Virus record (IMG/VR): IMGVR_UViG_3300040816_000196 | Span: 1-29,957 of that record | Source of the DNA: a virus | Direction: 5' to 3' (one strand) | DNA: 29,957 bases | Part shown: positions 1-6,713 of the stretch, piece by piece | How the letters are laid out: the number at the start of each line of letters is the position of its first letter | Numbering within the stretch: position 1 is the first letter of the stretch | Notes under the pieces: generated by a model | The model's input: only the letters and a program-made list of their open reading frames with translations | Told to the model about the DNA's origin: nothing | Database searches by the model: none | Program-made: the position numbers and the translations under genes

Positions 1-2
1 GT

Positions 3-2756
3 TCTTACAGCTCTATGACAGAAAGAACTAAAGTAGATTTAGATTTAACTATAAACGGTGGTATAATAACTACTGGCCCAATTTATTCTGGTGGACAAAC
101 AACTCAATATAGAGTTTTGAATACTTCAGATGAGGGGTCCGGTAATGGGTTAGATGCAGACACACTAGACGGACAACACGCAAGCGCTTTTGCTAGCTCA
201 GGTGGTAGTAGTACTACAGATTTTAACACAAGAGCAATATACCCTCATGAATGGGTAAGAATGAATGGGGGTAGTAATGCCGGTATATATTGGCAAAATG
301 GTACAGGTACATATTGGCATATATATCCAGCATCTCAAGCTGATATGCGTTTTAGAACAGGATCAGGTAATGGTGGTATTGTAGGAACTATAGGTGATGA
401 AACAGCGAGAGGGTATATACATTGGACAACAAGCAATGAAATAGGATTTTTAAACAGTAGTAGAAGTTGGTCACTAAGAATTGATAATAGTGGCAATACT
501 TTTGCTACAGCATCTCATAGAGCACCACAATTCTATGATTCAAATAATACTGCATATTATGTTGATCCAAATGCAACTTCAAATTTAAGTACTTTATCAA
601 CAGACACTAATGAGGGTATTTTTAATAACCAAAGAAGAAACCATGGTACAGCTGTTAACTTTAACGACACCGCACTGAGAGCGGGTATAAATTATTTACA
701 ACAAGGAACTAATGGACCAACAGGGACTGCTGACCATCAATGGTATGGTTGGAGACTAGGCTTAGGTGGAGAATATGGAACCCAAACAGGATCCTCAGGT
801 CATTACGCACAAGAATGGTATATTGCTAGAAAAGGTCAAGGAGGAAATAATACAGGTGGTAATTTCTTATGGACCCGAGATATGGAAGGCGGAAGCTGGG
901 GCTCATGGGCTAAAATTGATACAGATAGATTACAATTAGCTTCTGGATATTATGCTAGTCAAGGCGACTGGGGTTTAAGAAACACAACACCATATGGATG
1001 GATTCAGTTTGGACCTGCTAACACTAGCCATGCGCATATTTACACAAATAGAGGTAATTTTTACTTTAACGCTCAAATACAATTATTAGGTGGGAGTTTA
1101 ATAAATCAAAATGATATTCGAGCAGGTGTATTTTATGATGTAAATGACACTGGATATTATTTAGATCCCGCTGGGTCTAGTAGGATGCAACAAATAAATA
1201 TTAGCAGCGCCGGGGCAGGCGGTTTGACCATAACACATAGTGATATTAGATCATCAGCTTCTTCAAATTGGACAGGTAACCCAGGTGGTGCTGGTAAAAT
1301 ACAATATCATTCTAACAGATGGTATATAGTTTCAGATTCATCATCAAATAGAATTGTACAGTTTAGAAGAGACGGTGGGGATGTATCTTACATTGATAAT
1401 GCAGGTAGACTAATGAATGCGCCTGATTTAAGAGTGCCTATATATTACGATACAGACACCTCTTATTATGGTGACTTTGCTAGTACTACTCGTGTCAACA
1501 ACATTAGCTGTGCAGGTGGTCTTATTTTTCCTGATAATTATGGTATTGGTGTTACTGGATTATATACATCTTCTAGAATACAAACCATATTCAATATGGG
1601 CGCTGCATATAAGCTCCCAAATGATGGTGCTTCGACTGCAAGTGCGTATGGTTTATATTGGTCACATCAGAACGCCGGCTCATTGGGCGGTGCTAATAAT
1701 CTAGCTTCTCACGGTATTATTATACTAGAGAATGGTGGTTACAAAGGGTCTTGGGGTGGCGGAAGACTAGTTACGCCTGGAGACATTAGAGGTACGATTT
1801 TTTATGATTATGATAACACAGGTTATTATGTAAATCCAAATAGTACAAGTAGTATTGTTAATTTAACTGTTGCTAACACTATAACTGGTGCAATTACTAG
1901 AACAGCTGGTACTAGTGGATATGGGCATCCAGGTACGGGTATGTGGCCATTTTACAACTGGGGAGGAAGTAATGGTGGAGGCTCCGCACCAACAGGTAGC
2001 TCATATACAACTGGTATTTCAATTGGCTCTCACCCTGGTGATCAAGCGTACGGGTGGCAGATGGCTAATAATATGTGGAACGCAGGTATTTGGTACAGAA
2101 CTTATAATAGCGGGTTTAGCAGTTGGTATAAACTTTTAGATAATACTACTAACACACAAACAATTAATTCTAGCCTTTATGTTAATAATGATATAGGCAT
2201 TGGGTTTACATCTGGAAGTATCGGAGGTAAATTAGATATACAAAGATCTTCTGCTGGTATTGGTATTAAAAATAACTATGGTAGCTCTGTAAGTGGTAGT
2301 ACAATAGGCTTACTTCAATATACGAGTGCGGCGGCAACAAGCGGTGGTTATCATTTAGTTTTCCAAGCAGCTCCACCTTCGGGCACGGATCAAAACATGC
2401 TTTTGTGCGATCTTGACGGTGGGTTAAGAAACAGATACAATGAATACGGGCAATATTCAGATGAAAATATAAAAGAAAATATAGTAGCAGCTACAAATAA
2501 GCTAGAAGAGGTAAAACAGCTACAAGTTAAAAACTTTAATTTAATAGGGGATAACTTTAAACAAATAGGTTTAATAGCACAAGACGTTGAACAAATATTT
2601 CCATCATTAGTTAAAAACACAACTACACCGGATGGTAATGAAGTTAAATCATTAAAATACTCTGTACTTGTTCCAATATTAATTAAAGCAATGCAAGAAC
2701 AGCAAACAATTATTGATGATCTTAAGTCAAGACTTGAAACTTTAGAAAATCAGTAA
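3..2756 (+). CDS. Tail fibre with C-terminal S74 intramolecular chaperone (5' partial)
   Basis: Probable receptor-binding tail fibre. The first in-frame ATG is at 15, but the frame is open to the window edge with no stop and no evident ribosome site, so the real start probably lies upstream. Numbered from that ATG (913 codons): an LDADTLDGQHASAF segment (46-59) of a kind common in phage fibres, then four copies of an aromatic motif, FYDxxNTxYYVDP, near residues 173, 373, 477 and 596, separated by Gly/Ser/Trp-rich beta segments. The C-terminus has the S74 signature: Ser815-Asp816 followed by ENIKENI, then IGLIAQDVEQIFP, and a terminal coiled coil (about 888-913). In this family the domain trimerises the fibre and cuts itself off just before the catalytic serine. 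It lies upstream of the packaging genes. The family call is firm; the receptor is unknown. Confidence 0.9.
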   Translation, partial: SYSSMTERTKVDLDLTINGGIITTGPIYSGGQTTQYRVLNTSDEGSGNGLDADTLDGQHASAFASSGGSSTTDFNTRAIYPHEWVRMNGGSNAGIYWQNGTGTYWHIYPASQADMRFRTGSGNGGIVGTIGDETARGYIHWTTSNEIGFLNSSRSWSLRIDNSGNTFATASHRAPQFYDSNNTAYYVDPNATSNLSTLSTDTNEGIFNNQRRNHGTAVNFNDTALRAGINYLQQGTNGPTGTADHQWYGWRLGLGGEYGTQTGSSGHYAQEWYIARKGQGGNNTGGNFLWTRDMEGGSWGSWAKIDTDRLQLASGYYASQGDWGLRNTTPYGWIQFGPANTSHAHIYTNRGNFYFNAQIQLLGGSLINQNDIRAGVFYDVNDTGYYLDPAGSSRMQQINISSAGAGGLTITHSDIRSSASSNWTGNPGGAGKIQYHSNRWYIVSDSSSNRIVQFRRDGGDVSYIDNAGRLMNAPDLRVPIYYDTDTSYYGDFASTTRVNNISCAGGLIFPDNYGIGVTGLYTSSRIQTIFNMGAAYKLPNDGASTASAYGLYWSHQNAGSLGGANNLASHGIIILENGGYKGSWGGGRLVTPGDIRGTIFYDYDNTGYYVNPNSTSSIVNLTVANTITGAITRTAGTSGYGHPGTGMWPFYNWGGSNGGGSAPTGSSYTTGISIGSHPGDQAYGWQMANNMWNAGIWYRTYNSGFSSWYKLLDNTTNTQTINSSLYVNNDIGIGFTSGSIGGKLDIQRSSAGIGIKNNYGSSVSGSTIGLLQYTSAAATSGGYHLVFQAAPPSGTDQNMLLCDLDGGLRNRYNEYGQYSDENIKENIVAATNKLEEVKQLQVKNFNLIGDNFKQIGLIAQDVEQIFPSLVKNTTTPDGNEVKSLKYSVLVPILIKAMQEQQTIIDDLKSRLETLENQ

Positions 2757-2801
2757 AACAAGTGATAATAAATTATAACACAAACAATTAAAAAATAAAT
2801 T

Positions 2802-3143
2802 ATGGCAATTACTTACACATGGGCAATCACGGCTATGAAAAAAGCACCCAGTCTCGACGGTTTGTCGGATGTGATTACACACGTAAATTTTAAATACGTA
2901 GGAACAGATAGTGAAAATGATTCTGAAGGGAATCCTTACACTGCAGAATTTTCAGGAGCGTGCCCTATAAGCGCACCAGACTCTGAAAACTTTACCGCGT
3001 TAGCTGATGTTACCGAAGCTAATGTAATAGCTTGGGCTCAAGCAAACCACCCTGTAGATCATATGCAGGAAGTTATAGTTAAAAACATTAACGAACAAAA
3101 AACACCAACAAACGAAGACGTCTCGGAAATGCCGTGGGCGTAA
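2802..3143 (+). CDS. Conserved small phage protein, function unknown
   Basis: A 113-aa acidic soluble protein with no signal peptide or membrane segment. It begins MAITYTWAIT and ends DVSEMPWA. The pattern is mixed alpha/beta, with a central stretch rich in Asp/Glu/Ser/Asn and a VIAWAQANHP helix. I know similar small proteins near tail-fibre genes in marine phage genomes but cannot name a function. The ATG at 2802 follows an A-rich leader without Shine-Dalgarno, 45 bases after the fibre gene. Base composition differs from the surroundings: several 60-base stretches reach 45-50% GC, against roughly 20-30% in the genes downstream, which suggests a separate origin or stronger codon selection. 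A virion or fibre-accessory role is only a guess from position. Confidence 0.75.
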   Translation: MAITYTWAITAMKKAPSLDGLSDVITHVNFKYVGTDSENDSEGNPYTAEFSGACPISAPDSENFTALADVTEANVIAWAQANHPVDHMQEVIVKNINEQKTPTNEDVSEMPWA

Positions 3144-3183
3144 ATTAAATTAAATTAAGTTAAATTAAAATTAGATTAAAATT
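3144..3183 (+). repeat. Intergenic TAAAT/TTAAA pentamer repeat
   Basis: The 40-base gap between two small genes, together with the preceding stop codon, is built almost entirely from a degenerate 5-base unit. It can also be read as a 10-base unit: TAAATTAAAT, TAAATTAAGT, TAAATTAAAA at 3141-3170, then TTAGATTAAA. It runs right up to the ATG at 3184. It probably serves as an unstructured A/T-rich translation leader, but it may simply be slippage-derived filler. Confidence 0.6.
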
Positions 3184-3468
3184 ATGGAAAACCAAGAAAA
3201 CAAAATCAGCCAAGAACAATTAGAGGAACTACAAGGATTTGTAGGAAAGCTTAATCAAGCAGCTTCTCAAATTGGAAACCTAGAATTACAAAAACACCAG
3301 CTTAACCACGCTGCAGCAGAAGTTCAACAAGATTTGAACAAGCTACAAGCTAGGCTAGAAGAAAAGTACGGTAAAATTAAAATTGATATTCAAACAGGAA
3401 ACTACGAGCCTATCGAAGAAGAAGATAAGGAAGAAATAGTAGGCCCAGAAGTATTAAAGAAAGCGTAG
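3184..3468 (+). CDS. Small coiled-coil protein, function unknown
   Basis: A 94-aa protein, mostly a continuous helix from about residue 8 to 62 with heptad-like Leu/Ile spacing (EELQGFVGKLNQAASQIG, then ELQKHQLNHAAAEVQQDLNK). This is followed by a short beta-like KIKIDIQTGNYEPI segment and a very acidic tail. The shape recalls prefoldin-like or chaperone-like helical hairpins, but no specific family is recognised. Similar short coiled-coil proteins occur upstream of terminase genes in marine phages. The TAG stop (3466-3468) shares one base with the GTG start of the next gene, so translation of the two is probably coupled. The start follows the A/T pentamer repeat leader. Confidence 0.75.
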   Translation: MENQENKISQEQLEELQGFVGKLNQAASQIGNLELQKHQLNHAAAEVQQDLNKLQARLEEKYGKIKIDIQTGNYEPIEEEDKEEIVGPEVLKKA

Positions 3469-3686
3469 TGAACTTAGTTCGTAAAATAAGCATCGGTAGA
3501 GATTACAAAAACGATGCAATGCATTACTCTGTTGGACAAGAGGTATACGGTGGACATATCATTTGTGATATAATAGAAGAAGACCATAAGTTTTCTGTTT
3601 ATATAAAAAAGAAAGATGAAGTCCTACCGTGGAAAGATTTCAATAAAAATATGGCCATAGCTGTTGAATATAACCTAGAGTACTAA
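3468..3686 (+). CDS. Small conserved hypothetical protein
   Basis: A 72-aa protein beginning MNLVRKISIG. It looks compact and beta-rich, with the segments AMHYSVGQEVYGGH, KFSVYIKKKDE and MAIAVEYNLEY. There is no signal peptide or membrane span. It starts at a GTG that overlaps the preceding TAG by one base. Its own TAA overlaps the next ATG by one base (TAATG at 3684-3688). This chaining argues for one translationally coupled cluster leading to the terminase. Function is not recognised; the position beside a GroES-like gene hints at an assembly or accessory role, which is inference only. Confidence 0.75.
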   Translation: MNLVRKISIGRDYKNDAMHYSVGQEVYGGHIICDIIEEDHKFSVYIKKKDEVLPWKDFNKNMAIAVEYNLEY

Positions 3687-4276
3687 TGCAGAGTATATTT
3701 AACTTCATTGTCAAGCCTATAGCAGGTCGGTATGATAACAAGAAGAAAATAGATGATAAGGAGCTCATTTTAAACACTGAGCTCCAAAATCATCAATATG
3801 TCAGTAGGAACGCAATAGTTATACAAACACCTAAATCTTTAAAAACAGATATAAAAAAAGGTGATGAAGTTATAATTCATCATAATATTTTTAGAAGGTT
3901 TCATGATATAAAAGGTGAAGAAAAAAATTCTAAAAGTTATTATAAAGAAGATATGTATTTTGCTTGGCCTGATCAAGTATATATGTATAAACAAAATAAC
4001 AAATGGATAGCTAATGACGGTTATTGTTTTGTTAAACCTATATGTTCTAAAAATAAATTAAGCTTAGATAAAGAGCAACCTTTAATGGGTGTTGTTAAAT
4101 TTTTAGATAATAAAACAAATTATATAAAAGAAAATGATCTAATTGGTTTTGTTCCAACTAGTGAATTTGAATTTATTATTGACAATCAAAGAATGTATAG
4201 GGTAAGAATTCAATCAATTACAATTAAATATGAACGTCAAGGAAACGAAAAAGAATATAATCCAAGCTGGACATGA
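3686..4276 (+). CDS. GroES-like co-chaperonin, apparent tandem GroES fold
   Basis: A 196-aa protein whose first half follows the order of GroES elements: FIVKPIAGRY (7-16, cf. IRPLHDRV of GroES); a charged loop with ELILN (26-30) where the GroEL-binding mobile loop GGIVL lies; AIVIQTP (43-49); DIKKGDEVIIHH (55-66, cf. DVKVGDIVIF); and DQVYMYK (96-102) where GroES has SDILAIV. The second half repeats it: CFVKPI (114-119), MGVVKFLDN (134-142), YIKENDLIGF (146-155) and RVRIQSITIKY (172-182), without an obvious mobile loop. A co-chaperonin would cap host GroEL and help fold the capsid protein, as T4 gp31 does. It sits two genes before the terminase and overlaps both neighbours. I made the alignment by eye, so homology is probable rather than proven. 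Confidence 0.55.
   Translation: MQSIFNFIVKPIAGRYDNKKKIDDKELILNTELQNHQYVSRNAIVIQTPKSLKTDIKKGDEVIIHHNIFRRFHDIKGEEKNSKSYYKEDMYFAWPDQVYMYKQNNKWIANDGYCFVKPICSKNKLSLDKEQPLMGVVKFLDNKTNYIKENDLIGFVPTSEFEFIIDNQRMYRVRIQSITIKYERQGNEKEYNPSWT
3760..3785 (+). other. Perfect inverted repeat inside the GroES-like gene
   Basis: GGAGCTC (3760-3766) and GAGCTCC (3779-3785) pair perfectly over 7 bp around a 12-base loop, with further GATG (3752-3755)/CATC (3791-3794) complementarity outside. It falls on codons for the mobile-loop-like segment. It could form an mRNA hairpin slowing ribosomes, or it may be chance. Confidence 0.4.
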
Positions 4277-4505
4277 AGCAGTTAAAGAACTTATTAAAGT
4301 CGCTAAAGAACCTATTGTTGAAACTGATGATGACATTTCAGCCGATAGACTCAAGAACGCTGCAGCCACTAAAAAGCTCGCAATATTCGATGCATTTGAG
4401 ATTTTAACTAGAATACAAGAAGAAGATGATATTCTTAATAATAAGCCAAAAGAAGAAATAGAGTCTGAAGTATTTAGTGGTTTTGCAGAACGAAGATCTA
4501 AATAA
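4230..4505 (+). CDS. Candidate small terminase subunit or terminase-leader protein
   Basis: A 91-aa, helix-rich, acidic protein. One helix carries AGHEAVKELIKVAKE; a second carries DRLKNAAATKKLAIFDAFEILTRIQEEDD; the C-terminus is FSGFAERRSK. It is the gene immediately before the large terminase, and its TAA shares a base with that start (TAATG at 4503-4507). Size, helical content and position match small terminase subunits, which recognise the packaging site and stimulate the ATPase, but I see no clear helix-turn-helix and the call rests on context. The ATG at 4230 lies 47 bases inside the preceding gene; no other methionine occurs in the frame, so this overlapping start is preferred. Confidence 0.5.
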   Translation: MNVKETKKNIIQAGHEAVKELIKVAKEPIVETDDDISADRLKNAAATKKLAIFDAFEILTRIQEEDDILNNKPKEEIESEVFSGFAERRSK

Positions 4506-6712
4506 TGTACGAACAAAGTTTATATAAGGTTATAAAACCTATTAAAATAAACACTATAAAAAGACTAAACAAGTCTAAAAAGTGGGAGTATGGATATAAT
4601 AAAGAACATGATGTTGTTGTCATATCTAAGACTGGCGAGATTGGAGATGTGTATAGCATACAGAATTTGAAAATAGCATTGCCAAAAGCTAGAGAGGTAA
4701 ACACTGAGTTTGATAAATGGACGCCTCAGGAGTATCCTAAGGAGCTTAAATCAGTTAAGAGTATATTTGACTGGAAAGATTATCCAAATGAATTTAAACA
4801 AAAATGGCATGCGTATATTGATAAAGAATTTACTAAACGAGAAGAAGGTTATTGGTTCAATAACAAAGGGATCGCTACTTATATTACTGGCACTCACTAT
4901 ATGTACTTGCAGTGGACCAAGATTGATGTTGGGAGACCAGATTTTAGAGAAGCAAACAGACTATTCTTTATTTTTTGGGAAGCGTGTAAAGCAGATAGAA
5001 GGTGTTATGGAATGTGCTATCTCAAGAATAGACGTTCAGGTTTTTCGTTTATGGCATCCGGAGAGACCGTTAACTTGGCTACCGTATCTTCAGATGCACG
5101 GTACGGAATACTGTCCAAATCTGGCGCCGATGCAAAGAAAATGTTCACTGATAAAGTGGTACCAATATCGATCAATTATCCATTCTTTTTCAGACCCATC
5201 CAGGACGGTATGGATCGCCCCAAGACAGAACTTGCGTACAGAGTACCTGCTTCGAAATTTACACGTAAAAGATTCGAGTCTAAGAACAAACCACAAGAAA
5301 TGGAAGGACTTGACACTACGATCGATTGGAAAAATACCGGGGACAATTCATATGATGGAGAGAAACTTTCACTCCTCGTCCATGATGAAGCCGGTAAATG
5401 GGAAAGGCCAGAAAATATTCTCAACAACTGGAGAGTTACAAAAACCACGCTTAGGCTTGGTTCGAGAATAATAGGTAAATGCATGATGGGATCAACGAGC
5501 AATGCTCTTGACAAAGGTGGTGAAAATTTTAAAAAACTATATACTAATTCTGATGTTACAAAAAGAAACGCCAATGGACAGACTCGCTCAGGATTATATT
5601 CTTTGTTTATACCTATGGAATGGAACTACGAGGGATTCATTGATATGTATGGAATACCTACGTTCAACACTCCTACAGAGGAAACTTTTGGGCCACAAGG
5701 CGATCCAATAGAAATAGGTGTAATAGAACATTGGCAAAATGAAGCTGATGGTTTAAGAAATGACCAAGATGCTTTAAATGAATTTTATAGACAGTTTCCA
5801 AGAACAGAAGAGCATGCTTTTAGAGACGAAACTAAAAATAGTATATTTAACTTAGTTAAAATATATGAACAAATAGATTATAATGAAGATTTAAAAAGCT
5901 CTGCTGGCATTACACAAGGTAATTTTCAGTGGTCTATGGGTAATAAAGATTCTAAAGTAATATTTTATCCAGACATAAACGGTAGATTTAAAGTTAGCTG
6001 GGTTCCACCAGTTCACTTACAAAATAACATTATAATTAAAAATGGAAGAAAAAAACCTGGTAACGAACACATGGGTGCATTTGGTTGTGACTCATATGAC
6101 ATATCAGGAACTGTAGACGGAACAGGATCTAAAGGTGCGTTGCACGGGTTAACAAAGTTTTCTATGGAAAATTGTCCACCTAATCAATTCTTTTTAGAGT
6201 ATATAGCAAGACCTCAGACCGCTGAGATCTTCTTTGAAGACGTTCTAATGGCACTTGTATTTTACGGGATGCCTATACTTGCAGAAAATAATAAACCTCG
6301 TCTATTGTACTATTTAAAAAGGCGAGGTTATAGAGGTTATTCAATGAATAGACCAGATAAAGTTTGGAATAAACTATCTGTAGCAGAAAAAGAAATAGGT
6401 GGAATACCTAACTCAAGTGAAGATATTAAACAAGCTCACGCAGCTGCTATAGAAATGTATATACAGGATCATGTAGGTTTAAAACAAGATGGTACATATG
6501 GTACTATGTATTTTAATTCTACATTAAACGATTGGGCTGGATTTGATATAAATAAAAGAACAAAATACGATGCTGCAATAAGCTCTGGTTTAGCGGTCAT
6601 GGCTTGTAACAGACATTTATATACTCCACATGCATCAATGGAAAAACAAAAATTAAACATAAGTTTTGCTAGGTACAAACAATCTGGCATGCGATCTAAA
6701 ATAATAGAATAA
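4505..6712 (+). CDS. terL: Terminase large subunit (packaging ATPase-nuclease)
   Basis: A 735-aa motor that pumps DNA through the portal and cuts concatemers. The ATPase half shows a deviant Walker A, KNRRSGFS (174-181), in which the lysine is at the start, as in lambda gpA (KSARVGYS), not before the final Ser. Walker B is LSLLVHDE (288-295, Asp294-Glu295), and coupling motif III is GSTSN (329-333). The nuclease half has an RNase H-like first acidic site in FGCDSYD (Asp529), with later acidic candidates at Asp579 and in TKYDAA (Asp689). The start is set by the TAATG overlap with the preceding gene, and the stop is one base before the portal ATG. Positions about 4860-5700 are much more GC-rich than the rest. 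Family assignment is secure; the exact second and third nuclease residues are tentative. Confidence 0.92.
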   Translation: MYEQSLYKVIKPIKINTIKRLNKSKKWEYGYNKEHDVVVISKTGEIGDVYSIQNLKIALPKAREVNTEFDKWTPQEYPKELKSVKSIFDWKDYPNEFKQKWHAYIDKEFTKREEGYWFNNKGIATYITGTHYMYLQWTKIDVGRPDFREANRLFFIFWEACKADRRCYGMCYLKNRRSGFSFMASGETVNLATVSSDARYGILSKSGADAKKMFTDKVVPISINYPFFFRPIQDGMDRPKTELAYRVPASKFTRKRFESKNKPQEMEGLDTTIDWKNTGDNSYDGEKLSLLVHDEAGKWERPENILNNWRVTKTTLRLGSRIIGKCMMGSTSNALDKGGENFKKLYTNSDVTKRNANGQTRSGLYSLFIPMEWNYEGFIDMYGIPTFNTPTEETFGPQGDPIEIGVIEHWQNEADGLRNDQDALNEFYRQFPRTEEHAFRDETKNSIFNLVKIYEQIDYNEDLKSSAGITQGNFQWSMGNKDSKVIFYPDINGRFKVSWVPPVHLQNNIIIKNGRKKPGNEHMGAFGCDSYDISGTVDGTGSKGALHGLTKFSMENCPPNQFFLEYIARPQTAEIFFEDVLMALVFYGMPILAENNKPRLLYYLKRRGYRGYSMNRPDKVWNKLSVAEKEIGGIPNSSEDIKQAHAAAIEMYIQDHVGLKQDGTYGTMYFNSTLNDWAGFDINKRTKYDAAISSGLAVMACNRHLYTPHASMEKQKLNISFARYKQSGMRSKIIE

Positions 6713-6713
6713 T

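Noticed and set aside
1468-2620. Open frames within the tail fibre gene, including an antisense one at 2390-2620
   Set aside because: Low-complexity hydrophobic translations in a glycine-rich gene, with no independent start context; treated as shadows.
3184-3686. TAG or TGA reassignment as seen in some crAss-like phages
   Set aside because: TAG ends the 94-aa and 292-aa genes and TGA ends the 196-aa and 2291-aa genes at sensible junctions with the next starts, so the standard bacterial code fits.
4214-4704. Antisense open frames opposite the small-terminase candidate and the terminase start
   Set aside because: They are mirror images of well-supported forward genes in a block with strictly one-way transcription.
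4710-5574. Long alternative-frame open reading frames on both strands inside the terminase gene
   Set aside because: They lie in the GC-rich island, where stop codons are rarer, and are fully inside a gene with clear ATPase motifs. Their translations look random and contain no recognisable domains.
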